Shown here: positions 26,501-38,463 of the stretch, piece by piece
How the letters are laid out: every line of letters starts with the position of its first letter
Position numbering within the stretch: position 1 is the stretch's first letter
Assembly: GCA_024643985.1 (NCBI GenBank)
Contig: JAHELW010000007.1
Coordinates: 1-41,220, forward strand
DNA: 41,220 nucleotides
From: Myxococcales bacterium
Lineage (GTDB): Bacteria > Myxococcota_A > Polyangia > Polyangiales > Houyiibacteriaceae
Direction: 5' to 3'
The notes under the pieces: model-generated
Seen by the model: the letters and a program-made list of their open reading frames with translations, nothing else
Told to the model about the DNA's origin: nothing
Database searches by the model: none
Position numbers and translations under genes: made by a program

Positions 26501-27424
26501 ATGACGGCGGCGATACTGGAAGCGCGTGGGCTGACGAAACGGTACGGCGATCGAGCCGTGGTGGACCAGCTCGATCTCAGCTGCCGGCGAGGCACCGTGC
26601 TGGGTCTACTCGGTGCAAACGGCGCGGGAAAGACCACCACGCTCCGGATGCTGTACGGGTTCGTGCCGCCTGACGACGGCGCGATCTACTACGAGGGCCG
26701 CCGCTTTTCAGACCACCGGTCCGAGGCAAAGCGCGTCATCGGCGTCTGCACGCAGGACGATTCGCTCGACTACGATTTCACGGTCGCCCAGAACCTGCTC
26801 ATCTACGCGAGCTATTTTCGGCCAAAGGTTCGCGACCTCCGCAGCAGAGTCACTCACCTTCTCGAGCGGTTCGAGCTCGCCCGTTATGCCGACGAGTCGC
26901 CGCACGTGCTCTCGGGCGGCTTCGTTCGGCGTCTGCTGATCGCGAGGTCGATCGTTCACGGTCCGAACGTGCTCTTTCTCGACGAGCCGACGACGGGTCT
27001 CGACCCCAGCGCCCGGCTCGATGTCTGGGAGCTCATCGACAGCCTTCGCACGGAGGGTTTGGCGATCGTGCTCACGACTCACTACATGGACGAGGCAGAG
27101 CGACTGAGCAACGAGCTGCTCGTGATTGACGAGGGTCGAGCGGTCGCACACGGCGAGCCCCATCACGTCATCGATAGCGTCCTCGGCGATCACGTCGTGA
27201 TCGTCCCTCGAGGAGAGCCGGCGCGAGCGGAGATCGCCGCCTGGCTCCGCGCGCGAGGTGCGCACGAGGTGGCAACGGTGCTGGGCGAGCTCCGCGTACC
27301 GGTGAGCAAGGAGGACCTGGCCGAGCTGACGACGCGTTTCACGGAGGCGACCTGGCAGGTGAGGCCCCCAAACCTCGACGATCTCTTCATCGCGCTCGCC
27401 CGGCGAAACGGGAGATTCGAATGA
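26501..27424 (+). CDS. ABC transporter ATP-binding protein, NodI-type
   Basis: Walker A GLLGANGAGKTTTLRMLYGF, signature VLSGGFVRRLLIARSIV, Walker B VLFLDEPTTGLDPSARLDVW. ATG at 26501. Confidence 0.9.
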   Translation: MTAAILEARGLTKRYGDRAVVDQLDLSCRRGTVLGLLGANGAGKTTTLRMLYGFVPPDDGAIYYEGRRFSDHRSEAKRVIGVCTQDDSLDYDFTVAQNLLIYASYFRPKVRDLRSRVTHLLERFELARYADESPHVLSGGFVRRLLIARSIVHGPNVLFLDEPTTGLDPSARLDVWELIDSLRTEGLAIVLTTHYMDEAERLSNELLVIDEGRAVAHGEPHHVIDSVLGDHVVIVPRGEPARAEIAAWLRARGAHEVATVLGELRVPVSKEDLAELTTRFTEATWQVRPPNLDDLFIALARRNGRFE

Positions 27425-28239
27425 GCGGCATCGGGAGCCTCACCGCAGTCGCCGACTGGCGGTCGTGGGCGGTATTTCGTCGGAACGCCCTGGTTTTCCT
27501 GCGGAACTGGCGCACTGCGATCATTCCACCGGCGATGGAGCCGGTGATCTTCTTCGTTGCTTTCGGGGTGGGGTTCAGCGGCTTCATCGAGGATTTCCCC
27601 TACCGCGGCATCGACATCAACTACGCGACCTATGTAGCTGCGGGCCTCATCGCGTACACGGGTTTCGGTACGCCCTACTACGAGGCGCTCTACTCCGCGT
27701 ACGTACGCATGTTCTATCAGAAGACCTGGGATGGAATACTCGCCACACAGGTGGAGCTTCCGAGCGTCGTCTGGGGAGAGATCCTCTGGGGCGCCGTCCG
27801 CGGCATGGTGAACATCTCGATCGTGTCGTTCGTCATTGCACTGTTTGGCTTCGCTGGTTTGGTGGACGTCAAGCCTCAGTTCCTCGTCTTCATGCCCCTG
27901 CTCGGATTCATCGCCGGCTGCTCGTTTGCGGCGTTCGCGCTGATCTTCACGGCCATCGTTCCCGCGATCGATCACATGAACTATCCGGTGTTTCTGATCG
28001 GATGGCCGCTCAGCCTCGTCAGCAACACGTTCTTTCCGATCGATGCACAAAGCCCGGCGCTCGCGGCCCTCATGCAAATCAATCCGATCTACCACCTCGC
28101 CGAGTCCGCGCGCGGGTTGATGGTGCTCGGCGATCCCGGGCCGCACCTCCTCGGACTGCTCGGATCGAGCGCCCTCGTGCTCGTCCCGAGCACGCTTCTC
28201 GCGGTGCGGCTCACCCGCCGACGAGTGCTCGGAGATTGA
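27421..28239 (+). CDS. ABC-2-type transporter permease, NodJ-type
   Basis: VFLRNWRTAIIPPAMEPVIFFVAFGVGFSGFI...YATYVAAGLIAYTGFGTPYYEALYSAYVRMFYQKTWDGILATQVELPSVVWGEILWGAVRG; ATGA overlap with the ATPase gene. Confidence 0.9.
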   Translation: MSGIGSLTAVADWRSWAVFRRNALVFLRNWRTAIIPPAMEPVIFFVAFGVGFSGFIEDFPYRGIDINYATYVAAGLIAYTGFGTPYYEALYSAYVRMFYQKTWDGILATQVELPSVVWGEILWGAVRGMVNISIVSFVIALFGFAGLVDVKPQFLVFMPLLGFIAGCSFAAFALIFTAIVPAIDHMNYPVFLIGWPLSLVSNTFFPIDAQSPALAALMQINPIYHLAESARGLMVLGDPGPHLLGLLGSSALVLVPSTLLAVRLTRRRVLGD

Positions 28240-28289
28240 GCCCCGGCGACCCTCCAATTCAGCTTTTAGATCAACGGGTTAGGGGCTGA

Positions 28290-30794
<2,505 letters not shown>

Positions 30795-30796
30795 GC

Positions 30797-32941
30797 TCAG
30801 CCGGCTCTGAGCGAGCGTCGAACCAGCGCCCTCACTGCAGATTCGACGTGCGGAGCTTCTTCGGAGAGCTCGCCGAGCAGTTTCCGCGCCGTGCCGAGAT
30901 CTTTTTCGACTTCGATGGCGCCGAGAAGCGCCCCCGCTCGGGTCGCGCCGATCTGCTTGCTCGCCCCCTTCATCGAGTGTGCCAAGGAATGAATGTCATC
31001 TGCAGAGCCGCGATCGATCGCTTCGCCGATCTGAACCACGCACTCCCTGAGCTGCGTGACGTAGCTCCCCATCACGTCCCGAATGAAATCGTCGTCTTCA
31101 CCATCGAGTGAGACCAGGCGGCGGACCATGTCGAGGTCGAGCGCTGCCGGCGGCGGAAGGCTCGACACGGGTTTCAACGACCGCCGTCCGTTGACCGGTA
31201 CCCAGCGCTCGAGCGATTTGGCGAGGATGGAGGTCCGAACGGGCTTACAGATCGAGTCGTTCATTCCCACGGACAGGCATCGCTCACGATCGGCCTCCTC
31301 GGTGCTCGCGGTCAGCGCGACGATCGGCAGCTCCTCGTCCGAGCTACGAATTCGCTCCGTAGCTTGGAACCCGTCCATCAAGGGCAGGTCGCAGTCCATG
31401 AAGACGATGTCGTAGTCGTTGGCGCGCGCCTTCTGAAGCGCCTCGCGTCCATCGATCGCGAGGTCGACTTTGCAGGCGAGCTTCTTGAGGAGCGCCTCGG
31501 TCACCATCCGGCTGGTCGGATTGTCCTCTGCCAGGAGGACCCGGGCGCCGTCCCGAATCCAGAGGTCCCCGGTCCCATCGGGATCCTCGACCCGAAGCGT
31601 GTCTTCGGGACCTTCTTCGAGATCGATCTCCGCCCAGAAACAAGTCCCTTCGCCGAGCTCACTATCGACACCGATCTCGCCTCCCATCAGCTCGACGAGC
31701 TCCTTGCTGATCGCCAGGCCGAGGCCGCTTCCCCCGGCCCCGCCCGTCCGGGAGCCGTTTGGGTTTTGGTGGTACCGCGCGAACACCTTCCCAAGCATCT
31801 CCTCGGGAATCCCGGTGCCGCTGTCGTGGACTGACAGCCGAATCCTGGGCCCCCGGGACGATGGGATCGCCTCGGCAGCGATGCGGACCTCTCCGGCTTC
31901 CGTGAACTTGATCGCGTTGCTCAGGAAGTTCAAGAGCACTTGGCGGATTCGGCCGGCGTCGCCGACGAAGCGTCGAGCCCGAAAGCGCTTGATCTCCGTC
32001 GTGAGCTGGAGGCCCTTCGCGTGCGCCCGCGGCTGCATCAGCGCCGCCACTCCGTCGACGAGGGCCGTGACGTCGAACGGCGATTGCTCGAGCGCAACCT
32101 GCCCTTTTCGAAGCTGCGTGAAGTCGAAAACCTCGTCGACCACGACCATGAGCGCATCTGCGGATTCGCGAATCGCGGCCGCCATCTTCCGCTGCTTGTC
32201 GTCGAGCTTCGAGTCGAGCAGCAGGCCGCTCAGCCCCAATACTCCGTTCATCGGGTTCCGAACTTCGTGGCTCATGTCCGCCATCAGCTCGGTCTTGGCG
32301 GTCGAGGCCCGTTCCGCCGCGAGGCGTAGCTCCTCCATGCGCACCAGCGTTCGGCCGCGAACGTAATTGATGCCAATCGCAACGGCCGTGAGCCCGGCGA
32401 GGTATCCGAGGCTCCTTGCCCAGTCGACTCCCCCCACGGAGAGCGATGTGAGCGCCCATGCGAGGTCGCCCAACAGGATGATCGCAGCGAGCCAGAGCCG
32501 GCTGTGCAAGACCGCGGCGGCCGCGAACTGGGTCAGCACGTAGAAATAAAAGACCGAGGGCTCACCCGCGAAGGCATAGTGAAGCGTGAGCGTGGCGGTG
32601 ACGACCACGAACAGCATTCCCGCGGTGTGCACCGACGACATCATCGGCAGCGACTGACGATGCACACGCCACCCGAAAGCCAACATCGCGATTCCGAGTA
32701 GGCCGTACATCGTCACCAAGGTGAGGCCGGTCTGATCGAGCTCCGACGAGAGCTGTCCCGCGGCGAGCCCGAGGTATGCGAGGCCCGCGCACACCATCAT
32801 CGTCACGAGGTGCCTTCCGGTGATCGCATTCACGAGCGCCCACCGTTCGCTCGAGCTCAGCGGCAGGTATGCCGCGAGGGTCTCTTTCGATGGGGCGGAT
32901 CCCGGCACCCACTTCGGCATCCCGGCTGTGTCGGCCCCCAT
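30797..32941 (-). CDS. Hybrid sensor histidine kinase with receiver and Hpt domains
   Basis: About 6 N-terminal TMs; H-box ELMADMSHEVRNPMNGVLGLS; G-boxes GRIRQVLLNFLSNAIKFT and GSGLGLAISKELVELMGGEIGVDSELGEGTCF; receiver VLLAEDNPTSRMVT...IVFMDCDLPLMDG; Hpt SLAHSMKGASKQIGA. Confidence 0.92.
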   Translation of the reverse strand: MGADTAGMPKWVPGSAPSKETLAAYLPLSSSERWALVNAITGRHLVTMMVCAGLAYLGLAAGQLSSELDQTGLTLVTMYGLLGIAMLAFGWRVHRQSLPMMSSVHTAGMLFVVVTATLTLHYAFAGEPSVFYFYVLTQFAAAAVLHSRLWLAAIILLGDLAWALTSLSVGGVDWARSLGYLAGLTAVAIGINYVRGRTLVRMEELRLAAERASTAKTELMADMSHEVRNPMNGVLGLSGLLLDSKLDDKQRKMAAAIRESADALMVVVDEVFDFTQLRKGQVALEQSPFDVTALVDGVAALMQPRAHAKGLQLTTEIKRFRARRFVGDAGRIRQVLLNFLSNAIKFTEAGEVRIAAEAIPSSRGPRIRLSVHDSGTGIPEEMLGKVFARYHQNPNGSRTGGAGGSGLGLAISKELVELMGGEIGVDSELGEGTCFWAEIDLEEGPEDTLRVEDPDGTGDLWIRDGARVLLAEDNPTSRMVTEALLKKLACKVDLAIDGREALQKARANDYDIVFMDCDLPLMDGFQATERIRSSDEELPIVALTASTEEADRERCLSVGMNDSICKPVRTSILAKSLERWVPVNGRRSLKPVSSLPPPAALDLDMVRRLVSLDGEDDDFIRDVMGSYVTQLRECVVQIGEAIDRGSADDIHSLAHSMKGASKQIGATRAGALLGAIEVEKDLGTARKLLGELSEEAPHVESAVRALVRRSLRAG

Positions 32942-32973
32942 GACTCTCAGTGTATCGGCCGCGAAAGCTCAAT

Positions 32974-33789
32974 TCACGAGCCGGCGCGTGGAACTTTGTG
33001 GCGTGCCTCACCAACCGCACGGACGGCGATGTCGTGCAGGAGCCCATTGGTCGCGATTAGCTTTCCCGTGCGAGGGTCTGCGGGCTTGCCGTCGTAGCCC
33101 GTGACACGCCCGCCTGCTTCGAGAACGACGAGCGCTCCGGCGCACATGTCCCACGCATTGAGCGCTTTTTCCCAATAGACGTCGTAGGTTCCGTCGCCGA
33201 CGAGGCAGAGGTCGATCGCGGCGGCCCCGCAGCGCCGGACGCCCTGGGCGCGCTCGAGGAAGAAGGCGAGCTCCGCAACGTTGTTGTCGGGGTTGGTCCA
33301 GCGATCGTAAGGAAAGCCGGTTGCACACAGCGCCTCCTCGAGCTTTTCACGATCGGATACCGAGCAAGGCTCGTCGTTGCGAAAAGCGCCGCGGCCTTTT
33401 GCGGCTTTCCACGTGATGCCGAGCGCTGGCGCGTACACCACGCCGACGAGTCCCTCCGACCCGCGGTAGAGCGCGATCGATACCGCGAAAAAGAAATGGC
33501 CGTGGACGAAGTTCGTCGTGCCGTCGATCGGGTCCACGTACCAAACCAGATCGCCATCGCCCGTGTCCGCGCCTTCCTCTCCGACGATGCGATGATCGGG
33601 AAACGCGCGTGCGAGCTCTTCGCGAATCGAACGCTCGCTCGCCAAGTCGTACTCGGTCAGCAGGTCGAATCGGCCTTTTTTCGAAATCTCGCCGCCGGCC
33701 CGCCAGCCTCGGAGCGCGAGACGGCCCGCGCGGTGTGCCGCCCGCTCCGCCACGCGAAGCGCTTCGTCCCATCGTTTCGCATCCACCAT
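32974..33789 (-). CDS. Inositol-monophosphatase-family protein
   Basis: HRIVGEEGADTGDGDLVWYVDPIDGTTNFVHGHFFFAVSIAL (DPIDGTTNF), and DVYWEKALNAWDMCAGALVVLEAGGRVTGYDG (WD..AG). ATG at 33789. Confidence 0.92.
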   Translation of the reverse strand: MVDAKRWDEALRVAERAAHRAGRLALRGWRAGGEISKKGRFDLLTEYDLASERSIREELARAFPDHRIVGEEGADTGDGDLVWYVDPIDGTTNFVHGHFFFAVSIALYRGSEGLVGVVYAPALGITWKAAKGRGAFRNDEPCSVSDREKLEEALCATGFPYDRWTNPDNNVAELAFFLERAQGVRRCGAAAIDLCLVGDGTYDVYWEKALNAWDMCAGALVVLEAGGRVTGYDGKPADPRTGKLIATNGLLHDIAVRAVGEARHKVPRAGS

Positions 33790-33942
33790 GAAGTGCTGGA
33801 TTTTCGCCAATTTCCACGACCGCGCTACGCGCCGCCTCTTGGAGCACCTGCGTTCACTGGCATTTCGGTGCCAAAGCCCGTAAAAGGCGGTTCGCTGCTG
33901 AGCCTGCGGCTCCGGCGCCACGTAATGTAGGCAAGTGTAGGT

Positions 33943-35646
33943 ATGCCCGACCAAGACATTGTGACGCCCAGCCTTCGCAATCCCTTCCAAGCGGACGCCG
34001 ACGAGCGGCGCGCCGCGCGGGAGGCTGCCGCGCCCGGGCCCTACGATCACGCGCTACGAGAAGGAGAGGATCTTCGCGCCCGACCCCGTACCGCTGCCGG
34101 TCGGGTGCAGATCGGTCGGCAGCACGCGAAGCGCCGAATGACGGTGTGGGAGCGCATGGACGTCCTGCGCGATCCCGGGACCGAGCCCACGATCCTCTAC
34201 CAAAATTGGGGGCCGAACCTCGACGGCGCTTCGATCGTCACGGCGATCGTGTCGATCCAGGGTCGCGACGTCGCGGTCTACGGTCACGACTTCACGGTCC
34301 GTGCGGGCTCGATGGACGCCACGAACGGGACGAAGCTCGCGAACGTGATCCGACTGGCGGGTAAGCAAGGAATGCCGCTCGTCGGAATGAACGACAGCGC
34401 AGGCGCATTCGTTCCAGCTGGTATCGGCGGATTGGACGGGTACGCGGAGGCGTTTACGGCGCTCCGCAAGATCAGCGGCGTCGTACCGAGCATCATGTGC
34501 ATGTTTGGCTACAACGCGGGTGGGGGTTCTTACCTGCCTCGGCAGGGAAGCTTCATGATTCAACCGTCGCACACGTTCTTCGGCCTCACGGGTCCAGGCG
34601 TCGTGAAGTCGGTTCTCGGCGAGGACGTGACCGCGGACGAGCTCGGCGGTCCGGGCGTGCACGGCCAGAGCGGCGTGTCGGATCTCACGGTCCGCGACGA
34701 GGTGGGCGCGCTTCGGACTGCCCGCCGTCTGCTGAGCTACCTGCCCGGCAGCAATCACGAATTCGCTCCCTATCAGGAGACTTCCGACCCGATCGATCGA
34801 CCCACCGGCGAGATCGATACCCTGCTTCGAAAGGCGTTCAACTCCCCGACGGGCTTCAACACCCCAATCGACGTGAGCATCATTCTTCAGCAGCTCTGTG
34901 ACCACGGCGACTACTTCGAGCTGCAGCCCCAGCGCGCGCGCAACACGATTACGGCCTTCGGACGTTTGGGCGGACACGTGGTCGGGTTTGTCTGCAACAA
35001 CAGCGCGGTCGCCTCCGGGCAGATCGACGTGGACGCGGCCTACAAGAACTCCCGCTTCATTCGGTTCTGCAACCTCTACAACATCCCGGTGATCTTCATG
35101 GAGGACACGACTGGCTTTTTGCCCGGCCGCGATCAGGAGAGCCGCGGCATCGTCCAGGCGGGAAGAGCGATGCTCGATTCAATCATCGATCTTCGAACAC
35201 CTCGCCTGCTCTTGATCATTCGAAACGCCTTCGGCGGAGCGTATGCGGCGTTCAACTGCTACGCGACCGGAGCCGATCACGTGATGGCGCTCCCGACGAC
35301 TCGAGTCGCGGTGATGGGCCCGGCCGGAAAGGAGTTCGTCTACAAGGCGGAGATCCGGGAGATGCGTGCCCGTGCCAAGGTGCGGCTCCAAGAGGCGATT
35401 GATTCCGGCGTTTCGAGAGACGAGGCGCATGCCCAGGTGGCCGCGTGGATGAGGGAGCAAGAGGCCGCCTTCAACGCGCGGTACGAAAAGGAGCTCATGA
35501 ACCCAAAGGAGGCGCTCAGCCTGGGCTCGATTTCAGAGATCGTGATGCCGACCGACGTGCGCGCCGCGCTCGCCAAGAGCCTCAACTTCTTTCTGTCCCA
35601 CTACACCCCCGAGCCTTTCGGCGGGGTTCAGCGCGAGTTCCACTGA
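33943..35646 (+). CDS. Acyl-CoA carboxylase carboxyltransferase (beta) subunit
   Basis: [114 protein letters not shown]: carboxyltransferase-type crotonase fold. Confidence 0.88.
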   Translation: MPDQDIVTPSLRNPFQADADERRAAREAAAPGPYDHALREGEDLRARPRTAAGRVQIGRQHAKRRMTVWERMDVLRDPGTEPTILYQNWGPNLDGASIVTAIVSIQGRDVAVYGHDFTVRAGSMDATNGTKLANVIRLAGKQGMPLVGMNDSAGAFVPAGIGGLDGYAEAFTALRKISGVVPSIMCMFGYNAGGGSYLPRQGSFMIQPSHTFFGLTGPGVVKSVLGEDVTADELGGPGVHGQSGVSDLTVRDEVGALRTARRLLSYLPGSNHEFAPYQETSDPIDRPTGEIDTLLRKAFNSPTGFNTPIDVSIILQQLCDHGDYFELQPQRARNTITAFGRLGGHVVGFVCNNSAVASGQIDVDAAYKNSRFIRFCNLYNIPVIFMEDTTGFLPGRDQESRGIVQAGRAMLDSIIDLRTPRLLLIIRNAFGGAYAAFNCYATGADHVMALPTTRVAVMGPAGKEFVYKAEIREMRARAKVRLQEAIDSGVSRDEAHAQVAAWMREQEAAFNARYEKELMNPKEALSLGSISEIVMPTDVRAALAKSLNFFLSHYTPEPFGGVQREFH

Positions 35647-38447
35647 TGGCGGACGGCAGCTATCTTCACAATCCCCTGATTCATCGCGATCGCCGTCTCG
35701 GCCTCTCCGATTCCGAGTGGGTCAAGTCGTTCGCTTGCGACGACATGACGGTGCTCATCGTCTGCCGCGGCCCGATTCGTCAAGAGGCGCTCGACGTCTT
35801 CGCCGAGATGGGCATGGCGAAGGTGGGCATTCTCCTGTCGGAGAAGGACTCCATCGTGTACCCGCGCGCGCTCGCGCCGGAGCTTCGGCGTCTCGACCCT
35901 TCGCAGGTGCACAACGTCCAGGACTACACCGGCGCCAGTGGCGAGGAGCGTACTCAGCGGATTGCCGAGATCATCGGAATCGCGAAGGACAACGGGTACG
36001 CCTACATCTTCGCCGGCTACGGCTTCATGGCCGAGGACGAGGAGTTCGTCAGCGCGATCGAGGAGGCGGGGCTTCGTTTCATCGGCCCCTGTTCCCACAC
36101 GGTCCAGGCGGCGGGATTCAAAGACGAGGCGAAGCGTACCGCAGAGCAGGTCGACGTCAGCGTCACACCCGGCGTCAACGATGCGACGGGCCGTCTCATC
36201 CTTCGCAAGCACCCTGACTTGAAGGCGCTTCGCAAGCTCGCGAAAAAGAACGATCTAGACGTCCCGGAGCTGAACGAAGACGTAGGGCTGGACGTGGCAG
36301 CCGACGCGCTTCTGAACGCGTCGTACGACGCGGGAGTCGACCTCTACACCGTGGACGAGCTCGGCGAGCAGATCGAGATCGAGGTCGGCCAGATTCTCGA
36401 TGAGTTCGCCGGCAGCCGGGTCCGCCTCAAGGCGATCGGCGGCGGCGGCGGAAAAGGGCAGCGCATCGTACGAGCCGCGAGCGAGGCGCCCGCGATGGTG
36501 CGGGAGATTCTCGCGGAAGTGAAGGCGCTCGGCGTCGGCGACAACAAGAACATCCTCGTCGAGCTCAACATCGAGACGACGCGTCACAACGAGATCCAGC
36601 TCATCGGCAACGGCGAGTGGTGTATCTCGCTCGGCGGCCGCGATTGCTCGCTTCAAATGCACGAGCAAAAGCTACTCGAAGTGTCGATCACGCAGGAGAC
36701 GCTCGGCGCCGCGGTCGAGCGAGAGCGCGCAGCCGGCAACGAAGTCGGGGCGGCGGCCATCGAGCAGGACCTCAACATCCTCCGGCGGATGGAGGCCGAG
36801 GCCGAGCGCTTTGGGGAGACCGTGAAGCTCGACTCTGCGTCGACCTTCGAGTGCATCGTCGACGGGCCGAGGCACTACTTCATGGAGGTCAACACGCGCA
36901 TTCAGGTCGAGCATCGCGTGTCCGAGCTGTGCTACGCGCTTCGGTTCACGAATCCGTACGATCCAGAGGACCATTTCGACGTTCACTCCGTCGTCGAGAT
37001 GATGGCGATTCTCGGCAAGCACAAGGCTCGCCTCCCACGGCCCGTACGCATCCAGCGCGACGCCGCCGCGGTCGAGGCGCGGCTCAACGCGACCGACCAC
37101 TCGCTATCTCCCCACGCGGGCGGCGAGATCATGTCGTGGTCGGATCCAATCGAGGGCGAGGTCCGCGACGACCAGGGCATCTGCTTCAAGAACCCGGATA
37201 CCGGTCTCTTCATGCGCTACAAGCTCGCCGGGGCGTACGACAGCAACATCGCGCTGCTCGTCACGACCGGCGACGATCGGCGTGACAGCTACGAACGCCT
37301 TCGCGACGTCCTCCGGCGGACGGTGCTCCGCGGCCCGGATTTGCAGACCAATCTGCAGTTCCACTACGGTCTCGTGCACTGGTTTCTGGCGAACGGCGTC
37401 GACGCCAAACCGACGACGCAGTTCGTCGTGCCGTACCTCACGCTGATCGGCGAGCTTCTTCAGGAGGCGAGCCAAATCGACGCCAACTACGCGTACGATC
37501 GCTTGTGCGGACAGTATCTCAACGCTGCGAAAGCCGACCCGGCCGCGGCGAAGGCCACGAGCGAGCTTTCGGTCTTGAAGAAGACTCTGCTCGGGCGACC
37601 ACTCGGTCGAATCCTGCGGCAGCCTCACTTGCTTTCCGCTTGGCTCAGCGCCAACAAGAATCACGTCGACGTCACCAACGGCCGGGTGACCTGGCTTCGC
37701 AACCCCCTTCGGATTCTCGCGGACACCTACCATCTCCTTCACATGGATGCGGGCGTCGATCTTCCGGCGGCGCACCGGATCTGGGAGCTCGACGACGAGC
37801 TCCTCAAAGAGGGCATCGAGTTCTACGAAAACGTCGAGGCTCAGCTCGGCGAGATGGCCTGGCCGGAGCTCGACGATCGCCTCAAGGCAAAGAAGCCGCC
37901 CAAGGGATTCGACGCCGAGCTCTGGGAGGAGGTGCGGCAGGCTCACCTCGGCTTCCAGCTGGGTCTCGAGCTCTACGGGCTGCTTCCCCTCATCGGCCGC
38001 AAGGTTGGCTTCTTCGATTTGCGGGTCAATGAAGACTTGACGATCACGATCCCGGAGCGTCTCTTCGACCGGGAGCATCAAGCCAAGATGAAGAAGGTTC
38101 TGGTGCCGCCTCCCATGAACAAGGCCGACGAGATCGTCGCGGTGACCGGGGGCATGTTCTACAAGCAGGAAGCTCCCGGCATGCCGGCATTCGTCGAAGA
38201 GGGACAGCACTTCGAGCTCGGCGATCCGCTCTATGTCGTCGAGGTGATGAAGATGTTCAACAAGGTGTACGCCCCGTTTGCGGGAACCATCGACAAGATC
38301 CTCGTCGACGTCGACGGCACCATCGTGTCGAAGGGGCAGCCGCTCTTCAAAGTGACGCCGGACGAGAAGTTCGTCGAAGTGGATCCAGCCGAGGTCAAAG
38401 CCCGCATCGAGTCGAATACGGAGCAGTACCTCACCGCGGTGGCCTGA
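35646..38447 (+). CDS. Acyl-CoA carboxylase biotin carboxylase/BCCP (alpha) subunit, divergent
   Basis: Divergent biotin carboxylase: FAGYGFMAEDEEF, VRLKAIGGGGGKGQRIV, GGRDCSLQMHEQKLLEVS, YFMEVNTRIQVEHRVSE; C-terminal biotinyl domain GDPLYVVEVMKMFNKVYAPFAG. TGATG coupling with the beta gene. Confidence 0.88.
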   Translation: MADGSYLHNPLIHRDRRLGLSDSEWVKSFACDDMTVLIVCRGPIRQEALDVFAEMGMAKVGILLSEKDSIVYPRALAPELRRLDPSQVHNVQDYTGASGEERTQRIAEIIGIAKDNGYAYIFAGYGFMAEDEEFVSAIEEAGLRFIGPCSHTVQAAGFKDEAKRTAEQVDVSVTPGVNDATGRLILRKHPDLKALRKLAKKNDLDVPELNEDVGLDVAADALLNASYDAGVDLYTVDELGEQIEIEVGQILDEFAGSRVRLKAIGGGGGKGQRIVRAASEAPAMVREILAEVKALGVGDNKNILVELNIETTRHNEIQLIGNGEWCISLGGRDCSLQMHEQKLLEVSITQETLGAAVERERAAGNEVGAAAIEQDLNILRRMEAEAERFGETVKLDSASTFECIVDGPRHYFMEVNTRIQVEHRVSELCYALRFTNPYDPEDHFDVHSVVEMMAILGKHKARLPRPVRIQRDAAAVEARLNATDHSLSPHAGGEIMSWSDPIEGEVRDDQGICFKNPDTGLFMRYKLAGAYDSNIALLVTTGDDRRDSYERLRDVLRRTVLRGPDLQTNLQFHYGLVHWFLANGVDAKPTTQFVVPYLTLIGELLQEASQIDANYAYDRLCGQYLNAAKADPAAAKATSELSVLKKTLLGRPLGRILRQPHLLSAWLSANKNHVDVTNGRVTWLRNPLRILADTYHLLHMDAGVDLPAAHRIWELDDELLKEGIEFYENVEAQLGEMAWPELDDRLKAKKPPKGFDAELWEEVRQAHLGFQLGLELYGLLPLIGRKVGFFDLRVNEDLTITIPERLFDREHQAKMKKVLVPPPMNKADEIVAVTGGMFYKQEAPGMPAFVEEGQHFELGDPLYVVEVMKMFNKVYAPFAGTIDKILVDVDGTIVSKGQPLFKVTPDEKFVEVDPAEVKARIESNTEQYLTAVA

Positions 38448-38463
38448 GCGGCGCGGAGCGTTG

